Shown here: positions 20,674 through 29,958 of the stretch, piece by piece | How the letters are laid out: each line of letters opens with the position of its first letter | How positions within the stretch are numbered: position 1 is the first letter of the stretch | NCBI RefSeq assembly: GCF_030643905.1 | Contig: NZ_CP121446.1 | Location: forward strand, 2,710,001-2,774,000 | Length of the DNA stretch: 64,000 nucleotides | From: Flavobacterium sp. IMCC34852 | GTDB taxonomy: Bacteria; Bacteroidota; Bacteroidia; Flavobacteriales; Flavobacteriaceae | Direction of reading: 5' to 3' | Made by a program: the position numbers and the translations under genes | The notes under the pieces: generated by a model | The model's database searches: none | What the model saw: only the letters and a program-made list of their open reading frames with translations | Told to the model about the DNA's origin: nothing

Positions 20674-22946
20674 GTGAAGTAGTAAACAAACAGATGATGG
20701 TAAGCGTTTATAAAGAATTTAAATACAACTTAGGAGAAAGAAACCTTATTGATGTTTTTCAAGAAATCAAATCCGATAAATACCAAAGTGAAGTAAATTC
20801 TATTCGATACGCATTACACAAAGGAGACGAGAAAACAGCCGATGAAATTAAAAGCAGCTTAAATGGTTTTACAATGTCCGGCACATTTGGAACAAGTAGA
20901 ACCAAAGCCAACCTCAACACCTATTCTCAAATAATCGGATTAGACTTCGACCACATTCCAGTTACAGAACTCTACACATTGGTAAAGCTAATAAACGACT
21001 GCAAATACACGTTCGCATCGTTTATTAGTCCAAGTGGCGAAGGTATTAAAGTATTCATTAAAATCAACTCCAATGCAACACAACACACTACCGCATACAA
21101 TCAAGTGGCAACTTTTTATAAAAACCTATCAGGTTATGATTTTGATGCAAAATGCAAAGACATTACCAGATTGTGTTTTGTTTCTTATGATCCAGAGATT
21201 TATATAAAGGAAGATGCAACAATATTTGAAGTTCAAGAAGAAGCACTACCACTTCCAAAACCGCAAAAAGTGGAAACAACTTCTTTTGAAGCAACGGACA
21301 CTTTATTGGACAAATGCCTAAAATTCACAGAGCAAAAAGAACAATACACTAACGGCAATCGAAATAACTTCATTCATCTATTTGCATCCAATGCCAATCG
21401 TTTCGGGATTTACGAAGCCGATACGCTAGACTATTGTACTACTAATTTCGATTTGGACGAAAAAGAAATCAAAGCATCGGTTCAAAGTGCCTATAAAAAT
21501 CAGTCGGCAGATTTTGCCAAGTTTGCCGACTTTGCCAACCGCAAACCTCAACAACATCCTGTTGCGAAAGCCAAAGCAAAAAATGAAGCTATTGACGATG
21601 AAAATTACTTATTAAACACACCAACCATTCCGCAATCAGTTTACGACAACTTGCCTCCTATTCTTAAACAAGGCGCAGAAGCATTCTCCGAACCAAGAGA
21701 AAGAGATACGTTTCTAACAGGTGCTTTAGCAATTCTATCAGGTTGCTTACCAAATGTTACTGGTGAGTATGGTGGCAGAACCGTATATCCTCATTTATTT
21801 TCTTTCATTCTTGCTCCTGCTGCATCAGGTAAAGGTGCGTTACAATCTTCTAAAGAGTTAGCCGATAAATACCACGAAGAAGTCCTAAAAAATTCAAGAG
21901 AGCAAAAAAAAGAATACGACCTAAAAATGGCAGCTTACAAAAAAGCGCAACGTTTTCAAAAGAAAGACGACAATACACAAGAAGAAATTCCAGAAGAACC
22001 GCCATTCAAAGTAGTATTCATTCCTGCCAATACCAGTAATGCAAAAATTATCCAACACTTACAACAAAATGAAGGTACAGGTATTATTTGCGAAACCGAA
22101 GCCGATACGCTAGGACAAGTATTCAAAAACGATTGGGGTTCTTATTCCGATTTGTTACGAAAAGCATTCCATAGTGAAAAAATATCCATTTCAAGAAAAA
22201 CCAATAATGAGTATTTCGAAATCAACAATCCACGTTTAGCTGTTGCACTTTCGGGAACACCTCAACAAGTGTATAACATTATTGCATCTGCCGAAGATGG
22301 TTTATTTAGTCGTTTTGTTTTTTATGTTTTCAAAACCAACAGCAAATGGATTGACCCTTCTCCGTATGGCAACAGAGTAAATTTAACCGACCATTTTGCA
22401 AAGCTATCTATTGCAGTGTACGAAATGGTTTTGTTTCTCGATAGTGGCAAAACAACAATCCATTTAACCAAAGAACAATGGGACAAATTCAACCCAACAT
22501 TCAGCGAGTATTTAAGTCAAATTAGTGCCTTTGTTTCCGAAGATGCTCAAAGTATTGTAAAACGTTTAGGATTGGTTTTGTATCGAATGTGTATGATTTT
22601 TACAAGTATTCGTAAATTCCAAGCACAAGAACAAGCCACTGATATTCAATGTTTAGACGAAGATTTTGAAACAGCATCACAACTGATTGAAGTCTATTTA
22701 AAACACAACATTCTAATGTTCGAAAACCTACCAAAACAGGAAGACGAAGAAAATGGACCTTTCAAAAAAGGGCAAAACAAAAAACTATTCTTTGATGCCT
22801 TACCAAATAACTTCACACGAAAAGAAGCGGTGGAATTAGGTAGTACCTTTAATATAGCAGAAAGAACAGTCGGTTCATTTCTAAAATCTTGTTTAGGCAA
22901 TTATTTACAACAACCTGAATATGGGGCATATACAAAAATCATCTAA
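20670..22946 (+). CDS. BT4734/VirE-like plus DUF3987 protein (primase-helicase-like)
   Basis: 758 residues. The N-terminus (about 50-180) matches the BT4734-like/VirE N-terminal fold, seen in GLDFDHIPV and SPSGEGIKVFIKI, which are archaeo-eukaryotic primase-type features. A linker resembling a primase C-terminal region follows (about 215-285), then DUF3987 (about 320-650), a P-loop-type region with APAASGKGALQSSKELADK and a long charged helix. Such proteins are taken to be the replication initiator or helicase of Bacteroidota integrative elements. It closes a three-gene HTH-HTH-primase unit. Confidence 0.85.
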   Translation: MSEVVNKQMMVSVYKEFKYNLGERNLIDVFQEIKSDKYQSEVNSIRYALHKGDEKTADEIKSSLNGFTMSGTFGTSRTKANLNTYSQIIGLDFDHIPVTELYTLVKLINDCKYTFASFISPSGEGIKVFIKINSNATQHTTAYNQVATFYKNLSGYDFDAKCKDITRLCFVSYDPEIYIKEDATIFEVQEEALPLPKPQKVETTSFEATDTLLDKCLKFTEQKEQYTNGNRNNFIHLFASNANRFGIYEADTLDYCTTNFDLDEKEIKASVQSAYKNQSADFAKFADFANRKPQQHPVAKAKAKNEAIDDENYLLNTPTIPQSVYDNLPPILKQGAEAFSEPRERDTFLTGALAILSGCLPNVTGEYGGRTVYPHLFSFILAPAASGKGALQSSKELADKYHEEVLKNSREQKKEYDLKMAAYKKAQRFQKKDDNTQEEIPEEPPFKVVFIPANTSNAKIIQHLQQNEGTGIICETEADTLGQVFKNDWGSYSDLLRKAFHSEKISISRKTNNEYFEINNPRLAVALSGTPQQVYNIIASAEDGLFSRFVFYVFKTNSKWIDPSPYGNRVNLTDHFAKLSIAVYEMVLFLDSGKTTIHLTKEQWDKFNPTFSEYLSQISAFVSEDAQSIVKRLGLVLYRMCMIFTSIRKFQAQEQATDIQCLDEDFETASQLIEVYLKHNILMFENLPKQEDEENGPFKKGQNKKLFFDALPNNFTRKEAVELGSTFNIAERTVGSFLKSCLGNYLQQPEYGAYTKII

Positions 22947-22983
22947 AGTTAAACAAAAACAAAAAAAAGAAATTAAATTTTAC

Positions 22984-22991
22984 TATTTTTG
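22984..22991 (+). promoter_or_regulatory. Promoter -7 element for the defence operon
   Basis: TATTTTTG matches TAnnTTTG and lies 32 nt upstream of the methyltransferase ATG, in the 77-nt gap after the primase gene. It is the only clear promoter element before the six-gene operon. Confidence 0.55.
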
Positions 22992-23023
22992 GAGATTACA
23001 GTTTTATTCACAATTTCCATAAT

Positions 23024-24961
23024 ATGTCAGACAAACTCGATATGACTTCACCAGACTTGGTAAGCCAAAACATAGAAAAAATAGCCCAACTTTTCCCTAA
23101 TTGCGTTACAGAATCTGCCAATGGTTTAGCCATTGATTTTGACCAATTAAAGCAAGAGTTATCCAAAGATATTGTTGAAGGCAACAAAGAACGCTACCGA
23201 CTAGAATGGCCCGGAAAGCGTGAAGCTATCGTTACAGCCAATTTGCCCATTAACAAAACTTTACGTCCAGCTCGTGAAGAAAGTGTAGATTTTGACAACA
23301 CCGAAAACTTATACATTGAAGGCGACAACCTAGAAGTTTTAAAACTATTGCAAGAAAGTTATTTGGGAAAAATAAAAATGATTTACATCGATCCTCCGTA
23401 CAATACAGGAAAAGACTTTGTATATAAAGACAATTTTACACAAGATACAGACGAATACCAAGAAGAAGCCGGACTAAAAGACGAATACAACAACCGATTA
23501 GTTGCCAACCCAGATACTTCAGGACGTTACCACTCTGATTGGTTAACAATGATGTACCCAAGATTAAAATTAGCCAGAAATCTTTTAACTGATGATGGCG
23601 TGATTTTTATTTCGATTGATGATAACGAAGTGCATAATCTACGTAAAATATCTGATGAAGTTTTTGGGGATGATAATTTTGTTATTGAAATAGCTTGGAG
23701 AAAATCTGACAATCAAGCTAATATAGGAAACATTGCTAGGGTTAAAGAGTACATTTTGTGTTACACGAAAAGAAAAGATTTATTAAACCTTAATAAAATT
23801 CCATTAACTGATAAAGCAAAAAAAGAATATAGTTACAAAGATTCTGAAGGTTTTTTTAGAAGAGCTATTTTACTTCACAAAACTAGAGGAAGACATTATT
23901 ATGATGTTACAACAAAAAATGGTAATACTTTAAATGGTCCTTGGATGATTAAAGAAGATGAATTTTTAGAAAAAGACAGAAATAATGAAATACTTTGGAC
24001 TAATAGTGGAGATGAACAACCTTATGGCAAAATTTACTTACATAAATCTACTGGACAAATAGCAAATGATTTTTGGGATACAACTTTCGGTAGCAATCAA
24101 GAAGCAAGTATTAATCTTGAAAAAATATTTGAAAATAGAATATTTGATTTCCCAAAATCAACTAAACTTCTTAAAAATATTGTAACAATTGGTAGCGATA
24201 AAAAAGCAATTATTTTAGATTTCTTTTCAGGTTCTGCCTCAACAGCTCATTCGGTAATACAATTAAATGCAGAAGATGGTGGTAACAGAAAGTTTATTAT
24301 GGTACAAGTTCCAGAACGAACAGATGAAAAAAGTGAAGCTTTCAAAGCAGGTTATGATACCATTTGTGAAATTGGTAAAGAACGCATCCGTCGAGCAGGA
24401 AACGCAATCATAGATAATCAAAAAGCATTAATCAAACAAAAAGGAGAAGAATTAGAAAAAATTGAAGAGAAAAACGATTTAATAAAAGATGAAGAAAAAA
24501 TAGAATTATTACAATCAGAAATTAATGCTTTGCAATTTTCTATTGATAATTTAGATAAAGGTTTCAGAGTATACAAACTCGATAGCAGTAATATGCAAGA
24601 TGTATATTATACACCAAATCAATATGAACAAGGGCAACTAGATTTATTAGAAGACAACATAAAACCCGATAGAAATTCAGATGATTTAGTAGCTCAAATT
24701 ATGTTAGATTGGGGTTTACCCTTATCACTAAAAATTGAACAAACCAAAATAGCCAACAAAGAAGTGTTCAAAGTTGCTGATGATGCTTTGTTATGTTGTT
24801 TTGATGAAGGTATTGACGAAGCTTTTGCCAAAGAAATAGCTAAACTAAAACCGTTACGAATAGTTTTTAGAGATAAATCATTCAAAGACGACACCGCAAA
24901 AGAAAACGTAAAACAATTACTGAAACAGTTAAGCCCTGATTCTGAAATGAAAGTAATATAA
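23024..24961 (+). CDS. mod: Type III-like DNA (adenine-N6) methyltransferase, Mod
   Basis: 645 residues. Catalytic motif IV DPPYNTG (residues 123-129) precedes motif I DFFSGSAST (399-407), the beta-class order used by type III Mod subunits. Motif I has SGSAST where AGSGTT is usual. The region between (about 230-385) is the target-recognition part and is visibly more AT-rich than the ends, as if swapped. The C-terminus has a coiled coil (about 455-515) typical of Mod dimers. First gene of the operon; one base separates it from the next gene. Confidence 0.92.
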   Translation: MSDKLDMTSPDLVSQNIEKIAQLFPNCVTESANGLAIDFDQLKQELSKDIVEGNKERYRLEWPGKREAIVTANLPINKTLRPAREESVDFDNTENLYIEGDNLEVLKLLQESYLGKIKMIYIDPPYNTGKDFVYKDNFTQDTDEYQEEAGLKDEYNNRLVANPDTSGRYHSDWLTMMYPRLKLARNLLTDDGVIFISIDDNEVHNLRKISDEVFGDDNFVIEIAWRKSDNQANIGNIARVKEYILCYTKRKDLLNLNKIPLTDKAKKEYSYKDSEGFFRRAILLHKTRGRHYYDVTTKNGNTLNGPWMIKEDEFLEKDRNNEILWTNSGDEQPYGKIYLHKSTGQIANDFWDTTFGSNQEASINLEKIFENRIFDFPKSTKLLKNIVTIGSDKKAIILDFFSGSASTAHSVIQLNAEDGGNRKFIMVQVPERTDEKSEAFKAGYDTICEIGKERIRRAGNAIIDNQKALIKQKGEELEKIEEKNDLIKDEEKIELLQSEINALQFSIDNLDKGFRVYKLDSSNMQDVYYTPNQYEQGQLDLLEDNIKPDRNSDDLVAQIMLDWGLPLSLKIEQTKIANKEVFKVADDALLCCFDEGIDEAFAKEIAKLKPLRIVFRDKSFKDDTAKENVKQLLKQLSPDSEMKVI

Positions 24962-24962
24962 T

Positions 24963-26816
24963 ATGAACGAATATAGTGCCGAAGAGCTTTTTCAGTTATT
25001 AAACCAACAAGACGAATGCGATTGGATTGAAGCAAAAGGAGGACACGAAAGTTCTCATTCTGTTATGGAAACCGTTTGTTCTTTTGCTAACGAACCTGGT
25101 TTGGGTGGTGGCTATATTATTTTAGGAATAGCCGAAGATAAAACAGCGCTTTTTCCGCAATACAAAACCAACCATATTTCAGATCCTGATAAATTTCAAC
25201 GTGATTTTGTATCGCAATGCAGTTCTATGTTTAATATTCCTGTTCGCCCAAAGGTAACAGTAGAAAGGATTCACGGCGATACGGTTATAAAAATATTTGT
25301 AGCAGAATTACCATCCAATCAAAAACCTATTTATTTTAAAAGTGAAGGTTTGCCTCAAGGAGCTTTCAGAAGAATAGGACCAACAGACCAGCATTGCACA
25401 GAAGATGATATGCGAGTTTTTTATGCAGATGGCACTAGTTATGACCAATCCACAATCAAAGGTTCTAGCATCAATGATATTGACGAAAACGCAATAAACA
25501 AATACCGCACATTAAGAGAACGTATTAATCCTGTTGCCGAAGAATTAAGTTATACTGATGTTGAACTTTTAGAAGCGTTAGGATGTTTAAATAAAGAAAA
25601 TAAAACCGAACTAAATTTAGCAGGTTTGGTCTTGTTTGGTCATTCTAAGGCTTTGCGCGCTTTTTATCCTATGCTTCGAATAGACTATGTGAGAGTACCA
25701 GGCAATATTTGGGTAGAAGATCCGGACAATCGTTTTACTACTATCGATATGCGAGGACCTTTACTTACTTTGATTTACAGAATTATGGATGCCATAAACG
25801 CTGATTTGCCCAAAGGTTTTCTATTACCGGAAGATGGTTTACAAGCAACTTCAACAGGTTTGCCTACAAAAGCATTAAGAGAAGCTATTGTCAATGCCGT
25901 AATGCACAGGTCGTATAGAGAACACCGACCTATCCAAGTGATTCGATATGACAATCGTATCGAAATAATTAATCCGGGTTATTCTTTAAAGTCAGAAGAG
26001 CGACTAGGTGAACCTGGTAGTGAGACCAGAAATCCATTTATAGCAGCAGTTTTTCACGAAACCAATCTTGCTGAAACAAAGGGTTCAGGAATAAGAGCAA
26101 TGCGGAAATTAATGGTTCAAGCACATTTAGTGCCACCAACTTTTGATTCAGATAGAAATAGCAACCATTTTGTGTCTAGATTATTATTGCATCATTTTTT
26201 AGATGAAAAAGATTTAATTTGGTTACACAATTTTAGCCATTTAGAATTAACAGATGGTCAAAAACAAGCACTAATTTTTGTTCGTGAAGTAGGTGCAATA
26301 GACAACCAAACTTATCGTCAAATGACCGATTGTGATACACTTAAAGCAAGTAATGAATTAAGAGTATTAAAATCATATAATTTATTTGTTCCAAAAGGGA
26401 AAGGTAAAGCAACCTATTATATAGCAGGAAAAGTAATGCTAACATCTATAGCAACTGTAAGTACTCCAGCTCAAGATTTAAGTACACCACTTGCTTCATT
26501 AAGTACACCACTTGCTTCATTAAGTACACCACCTCAAGATTTAAGTACACCACCTTTGGCTATATTAGAACGTATAGAACAAATAAAAGATAGAGAACAC
26601 GATATAGAAAAGGTAAAAAGCATTATAATAGATTTGTGTGCTTTTAAAACTATGAAAGCTTCAGAGATAGCTAAATATCTAAACAAAGGGGATGATTATC
26701 TAAAAAGAAAATATTTGAGTGATATGATTAAAGAGAAACAACTTTTTTATTTATATCCCGAAATGATCAATCATCCCGAACAAGCTTACAAAATTCCAGA
26801 AACAAACAACGAATGA
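24963..26816 (+). CDS. AlbA_2 / GHKL ATP-binding protein (RecG-like, Schlafen-type)
   Basis: 617 residues. The N-terminus has the AlbA_2 (Schlafen-like) fold (EWIEAKGGH-type start, CSFANEPGLGGGYIILGIAED), then a GHKL ATPase-like region around 300-400 (ALREAIVNAVMHRSYREH and GSGIRAM). Residues about 500-534 are five STPxxxL repeats encoded by a 21-bp tandem repeat. A winged-helix-like C-terminus ends the protein. AlbA_2 proteins are common in defence islands as nucleic-acid-sensing or nuclease components. The stop overlaps the next start (ATGA). Confidence 0.87.
   Translation: MNEYSAEELFQLLNQQDECDWIEAKGGHESSHSVMETVCSFANEPGLGGGYIILGIAEDKTALFPQYKTNHISDPDKFQRDFVSQCSSMFNIPVRPKVTVERIHGDTVIKIFVAELPSNQKPIYFKSEGLPQGAFRRIGPTDQHCTEDDMRVFYADGTSYDQSTIKGSSINDIDENAINKYRTLRERINPVAEELSYTDVELLEALGCLNKENKTELNLAGLVLFGHSKALRAFYPMLRIDYVRVPGNIWVEDPDNRFTTIDMRGPLLTLIYRIMDAINADLPKGFLLPEDGLQATSTGLPTKALREAIVNAVMHRSYREHRPIQVIRYDNRIEIINPGYSLKSEERLGEPGSETRNPFIAAVFHETNLAETKGSGIRAMRKLMVQAHLVPPTFDSDRNSNHFVSRLLLHHFLDEKDLIWLHNFSHLELTDGQKQALIFVREVGAIDNQTYRQMTDCDTLKASNELRVLKSYNLFVPKGKGKATYYIAGKVMLTSIATVSTPAQDLSTPLASLSTPLASLSTPPQDLSTPPLAILERIEQIKDREHDIEKVKSIIIDLCAFKTMKASEIAKYLNKGDDYLKRKYLSDMIKEKQLFYLYPEMINHPEQAYKIPETNNE
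26460..26564 (+). repeat. Five 21-bp tandem repeats inside the AlbA_2 gene
   Basis: Units start at 26460, 26481, 26502, 26523 and 26544, each beginning AGTAC(A/T)CC. Units 2 and 3 are identical. They encode STPAQDL, STPLASL, STPLASL, STPPQDL, STPPLAI. Since 21 is a multiple of three, copy changes would alter linker length without shifting frame. Confidence 0.9.
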
Positions 26817-29800
26817 AATTACAATTCAAAGAACAACAATTTCAAATTGATGCAGTAAAAGCAGTAGTTGATTGTTTTGCAGGGCAACCTATCAAAACCA
26901 ATCGCTTCACTTTAGAACGCTCAAAAGATATTATCAATAAAGCCAAACAATTGGCTAAAGGTCAACTTAAAACAGGTTTAGAAGAAGAAGTAATGGAAAA
27001 CATAGGGTATAGAAATACACCTATTCAAATTACCGATAATCAAATTTTAGAAAATCTTAAAAGAGTTCAGTTTGCAAACGATATCCCAGAAAGCACACAA
27101 TTAGAAAGACCAAAAGGATTAAATCTTGGTTACAATTTAACGATTGAAATGGAAACAGGTACAGGAAAAACCTATACTTACATCCGTAGTATGTTTGAAT
27201 TGAATAAAGAATACGGTTGGAGCAAGTTTATAATAATTGTCCCAAGCATTGCCATTCGTGAAGGGGTTTACAAATCGTTTGAAGTAACCCAAGACCATTT
27301 TCAAGAAATTTATCAGCATAAAATAACACCATTTATTTATAATTCTTCTCGTCCACAAGACATTGAGAATTTTGCTTCAGATAGCCGCATTAGTGTAATG
27401 ATTATTAACACTCAAGCTTTTGCAGCAACAGGTAAAGATGCTAGGCGTATCAAGATGGAATTAGACCAATTTGGTTCAAGAAAGCCAATTGAAATACTTG
27501 CACAGACAAATCCTATTTTAATTATTGATGAACCTCAATCGGTAGGAAAGCAAGATTCTAAAACTTTGGAAAGTATGCAAGACTTTAATCCTATGATGTG
27601 TTTAAGGTATTCTGCAACCCACGCAATTAATGAAGAGTATAACAAAGTCTTCCGTTTAGATGCTTTAGATGCTTATAACAGAAAACTAGTAAAAAAAATA
27701 CAAGTAAAGGGAATCAACTTAAAGGGTACAACAGGAACAAATGGATATTTGTATTTAGAAAATATAGTAGTTAGCAAAGACAAAGCACCAGTTGCAGCAG
27801 TTGAATATGAAGTAAGAAATGCAAGTGGAGCAACAAAACGTATTCGACAAAAACTATCTAAAGGAGCAAATTTATTTGACCTATCAGGTAATATGCCACA
27901 ATACAAAAATCAAGTCATTCAAGAAATTGACGGCTATCATAATAAAATTGTAATTAATGGTTTAGAATTGTTTGCAGGCGAAGTGATTGGCGATTTCTAC
28001 GAACAAGATTTTAGAAGAATTCAAATCCGAGAAACCATTTATTCACACCTTAAAAAAGAAAAACAATTATTCGATAAAGGAATAAAAGTGTTATCGTTAT
28101 TCTTTATTGATTCTGTTGAAAAATACAAACAATACAACGAATTAGGAGAAGAAATTGCAGGTGAATATGCCAAAATATTTGAAGAGGAATACAATAAATT
28201 ACGAAGTGAATTTTTAGATTTATTTCATCAAGAATACAACGAATATCTAAAAGAAAGTGATCCAAGCAATGTTCATAAAGGATATATGCCGAGCAATTAT
28301 TTTAGTTATGTAGAAAGAGATTCAGCCGACAAAATACACAATGGTTATTTTTCTATCGATAAGAAAAACAAAATGATTGACCCAACGGTAAAACGTGGCA
28401 AAGAAGATTCAGAGGATATTTCGGCATACGATTTAATTATGAAAGACAAAGAACGTTTGTTGAGTTTTGATGAACCAACACGTTTTATATTCTCTCACTC
28501 AGCTTTAAAAGAAGGTTGGGACAATCCCAATGTATTTCAAATTTGTGCTTTAAAACATTCTGATGCTACAATAAGAAGAAGGCAAGAAGTTGGACGTGGG
28601 ATGCGTTTATGTGTAAATGAACATGGAAACCGATTAGATTTTGAAACCGTTGGTGAACAAGTTCACGAAATAAACAGATTAACAGTTATTGCTTCTGAGA
28701 GTTACGAGGAATTTGCAAAGGGCTTACAGTCTGAAATTGCTGCAACTTTAAAAGACAGACCTCAAAAAGCAGAAGTCGATTTCTTTATAGGGAAATTAGT
28801 TACAGATACTTTAGGACAAAGTATAAGATTAACAGAAGAGATTTCAAAAAAGCTAAACAAGTTTTTATACAAAAATGACATACTTGATGATGAAGATAAA
28901 ATAACAACTGATGGAAAAGTAAAAATTGAAAGCAATCAAGTTCCATTGCCAGAAAATCTTGAACCATTTAGAGAAGATATAACGAAGCTTTTAAAATCAA
29001 TCTATACAGGCGATGGTATCAATATAGAAAATGACAGAAACAACGTTGAAGTTGCAGTAAATAGTAATTTTCATAAAAAAGAGTTTCAAGACCTTTGGAA
29101 TAAAATTAATATTAAATCTATTTATGAAGTAAAATTTGATACCGATAAACTTATAGAAGATAGTAAAAACAGAATCAATAAAGATTTACATATTGCTGAC
29201 AGAAGTTATGAAGTTAAAGAAGGAGTTTTAGAACAAACAACCAAACAAAAAATTGACAATAACGAAGCCATACAAGTTACAAGTCGTGCTACTAAAAAAC
29301 TAGATACAGATGTTTATACTAATACTGTTTATGACATCATAGGTGAAATAGTTAATGCAACAAACTTAAAAAGAACAACAGTTGTAACCATTCTTAAAAA
29401 GATAAATCCAAATCAATTTTATTTGATTAGAAAAAATCCCGAAGAGTTCATTGCAAAATGCAGTAAGTTGATAAATGAAACAAAAGCAAGTTTAATTATC
29501 AATAACATTGTTTATCACAAAACAGAAGATAGATACGATGCTAAAACGGTTTTTACCAATTCGAAAGAATCATTACGTCAAACAGAAATACTAAAAAAAC
29601 ACATATACGATTATCTTGTATCCGATTCAAAAGTAGAAAGAGATTTTGCAAATGCATTAGAAGCTAGCGAAGAAGTGACGGTTTATGCCAAACTTCCAAG
29701 TGGTTTTAAAATAACAATACCGAATGGCACTTATAATCCAGATTGGGCAATTGTATTTGATAAAGATAAAGTAAGACAAATATACTTTATTGCTGAAACT

Positions 29801-29953
29801 AAAGGTTCTGATTCTGAAATGGATTTAAGAAGTATTGAAAAACTTAAAATACATTGTGCCAAAGTACATTTTCCAGTAATTAGCGATAATGAAGTGAAAT
29901 TTGATGTTGTTAATTCGTATGAAAAGATGATGGAAATCGTGCAATTAAAATAA
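26813..29953 (+). CDS. res: Type III-like restriction subunit (DEAD helicase with PD-(D/E)xK nuclease)
   Basis: 1046 residues. Helicase motif I GTGKT at 116-120, motif II DEPQ at about 239-242 (the variant usual for type III Res), SATH as motif III, and RRRQEVGRGMRLC as motif VI near 590. The C-terminus has a nuclease core: PDW at 976-978 and ETK at 995-997, the D...ExK pattern. Together with Mod this is a complete type III-like restriction pair, which cuts unmodified DNA after ATP-driven communication between sites. The start overlaps the upstream stop by 4 nt. Confidence 0.92.
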   Translation: MKLQFKEQQFQIDAVKAVVDCFAGQPIKTNRFTLERSKDIINKAKQLAKGQLKTGLEEEVMENIGYRNTPIQITDNQILENLKRVQFANDIPESTQLERPKGLNLGYNLTIEMETGTGKTYTYIRSMFELNKEYGWSKFIIIVPSIAIREGVYKSFEVTQDHFQEIYQHKITPFIYNSSRPQDIENFASDSRISVMIINTQAFAATGKDARRIKMELDQFGSRKPIEILAQTNPILIIDEPQSVGKQDSKTLESMQDFNPMMCLRYSATHAINEEYNKVFRLDALDAYNRKLVKKIQVKGINLKGTTGTNGYLYLENIVVSKDKAPVAAVEYEVRNASGATKRIRQKLSKGANLFDLSGNMPQYKNQVIQEIDGYHNKIVINGLELFAGEVIGDFYEQDFRRIQIRETIYSHLKKEKQLFDKGIKVLSLFFIDSVEKYKQYNELGEEIAGEYAKIFEEEYNKLRSEFLDLFHQEYNEYLKESDPSNVHKGYMPSNYFSYVERDSADKIHNGYFSIDKKNKMIDPTVKRGKEDSEDISAYDLIMKDKERLLSFDEPTRFIFSHSALKEGWDNPNVFQICALKHSDATIRRRQEVGRGMRLCVNEHGNRLDFETVGEQVHEINRLTVIASESYEEFAKGLQSEIAATLKDRPQKAEVDFFIGKLVTDTLGQSIRLTEEISKKLNKFLYKNDILDDEDKITTDGKVKIESNQVPLPENLEPFREDITKLLKSIYTGDGINIENDRNNVEVAVNSNFHKKEFQDLWNKINIKSIYEVKFDTDKLIEDSKNRINKDLHIADRSYEVKEGVLEQTTKQKIDNNEAIQVTSRATKKLDTDVYTNTVYDIIGEIVNATNLKRTTVVTILKKINPNQFYLIRKNPEEFIAKCSKLINETKASLIINNIVYHKTEDRYDAKTVFTNSKESLRQTEILKKHIYDYLVSDSKVERDFANALEASEEVTVYAKLPSGFKITIPNGTYNPDWAIVFDKDKVRQIYFIAETKGSDSEMDLRSIEKLKIHCAKVHFPVISDNEVKFDVVNSYEKMMEIVQLK

Positions 29954-29958
29954 TTTGA

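Noticed and set aside
26460..26564. CRISPR-like array
   Set aside because: The 21-bp units are contiguous with no spacers and are in frame within a protein-coding gene; it is a coding minisatellite.
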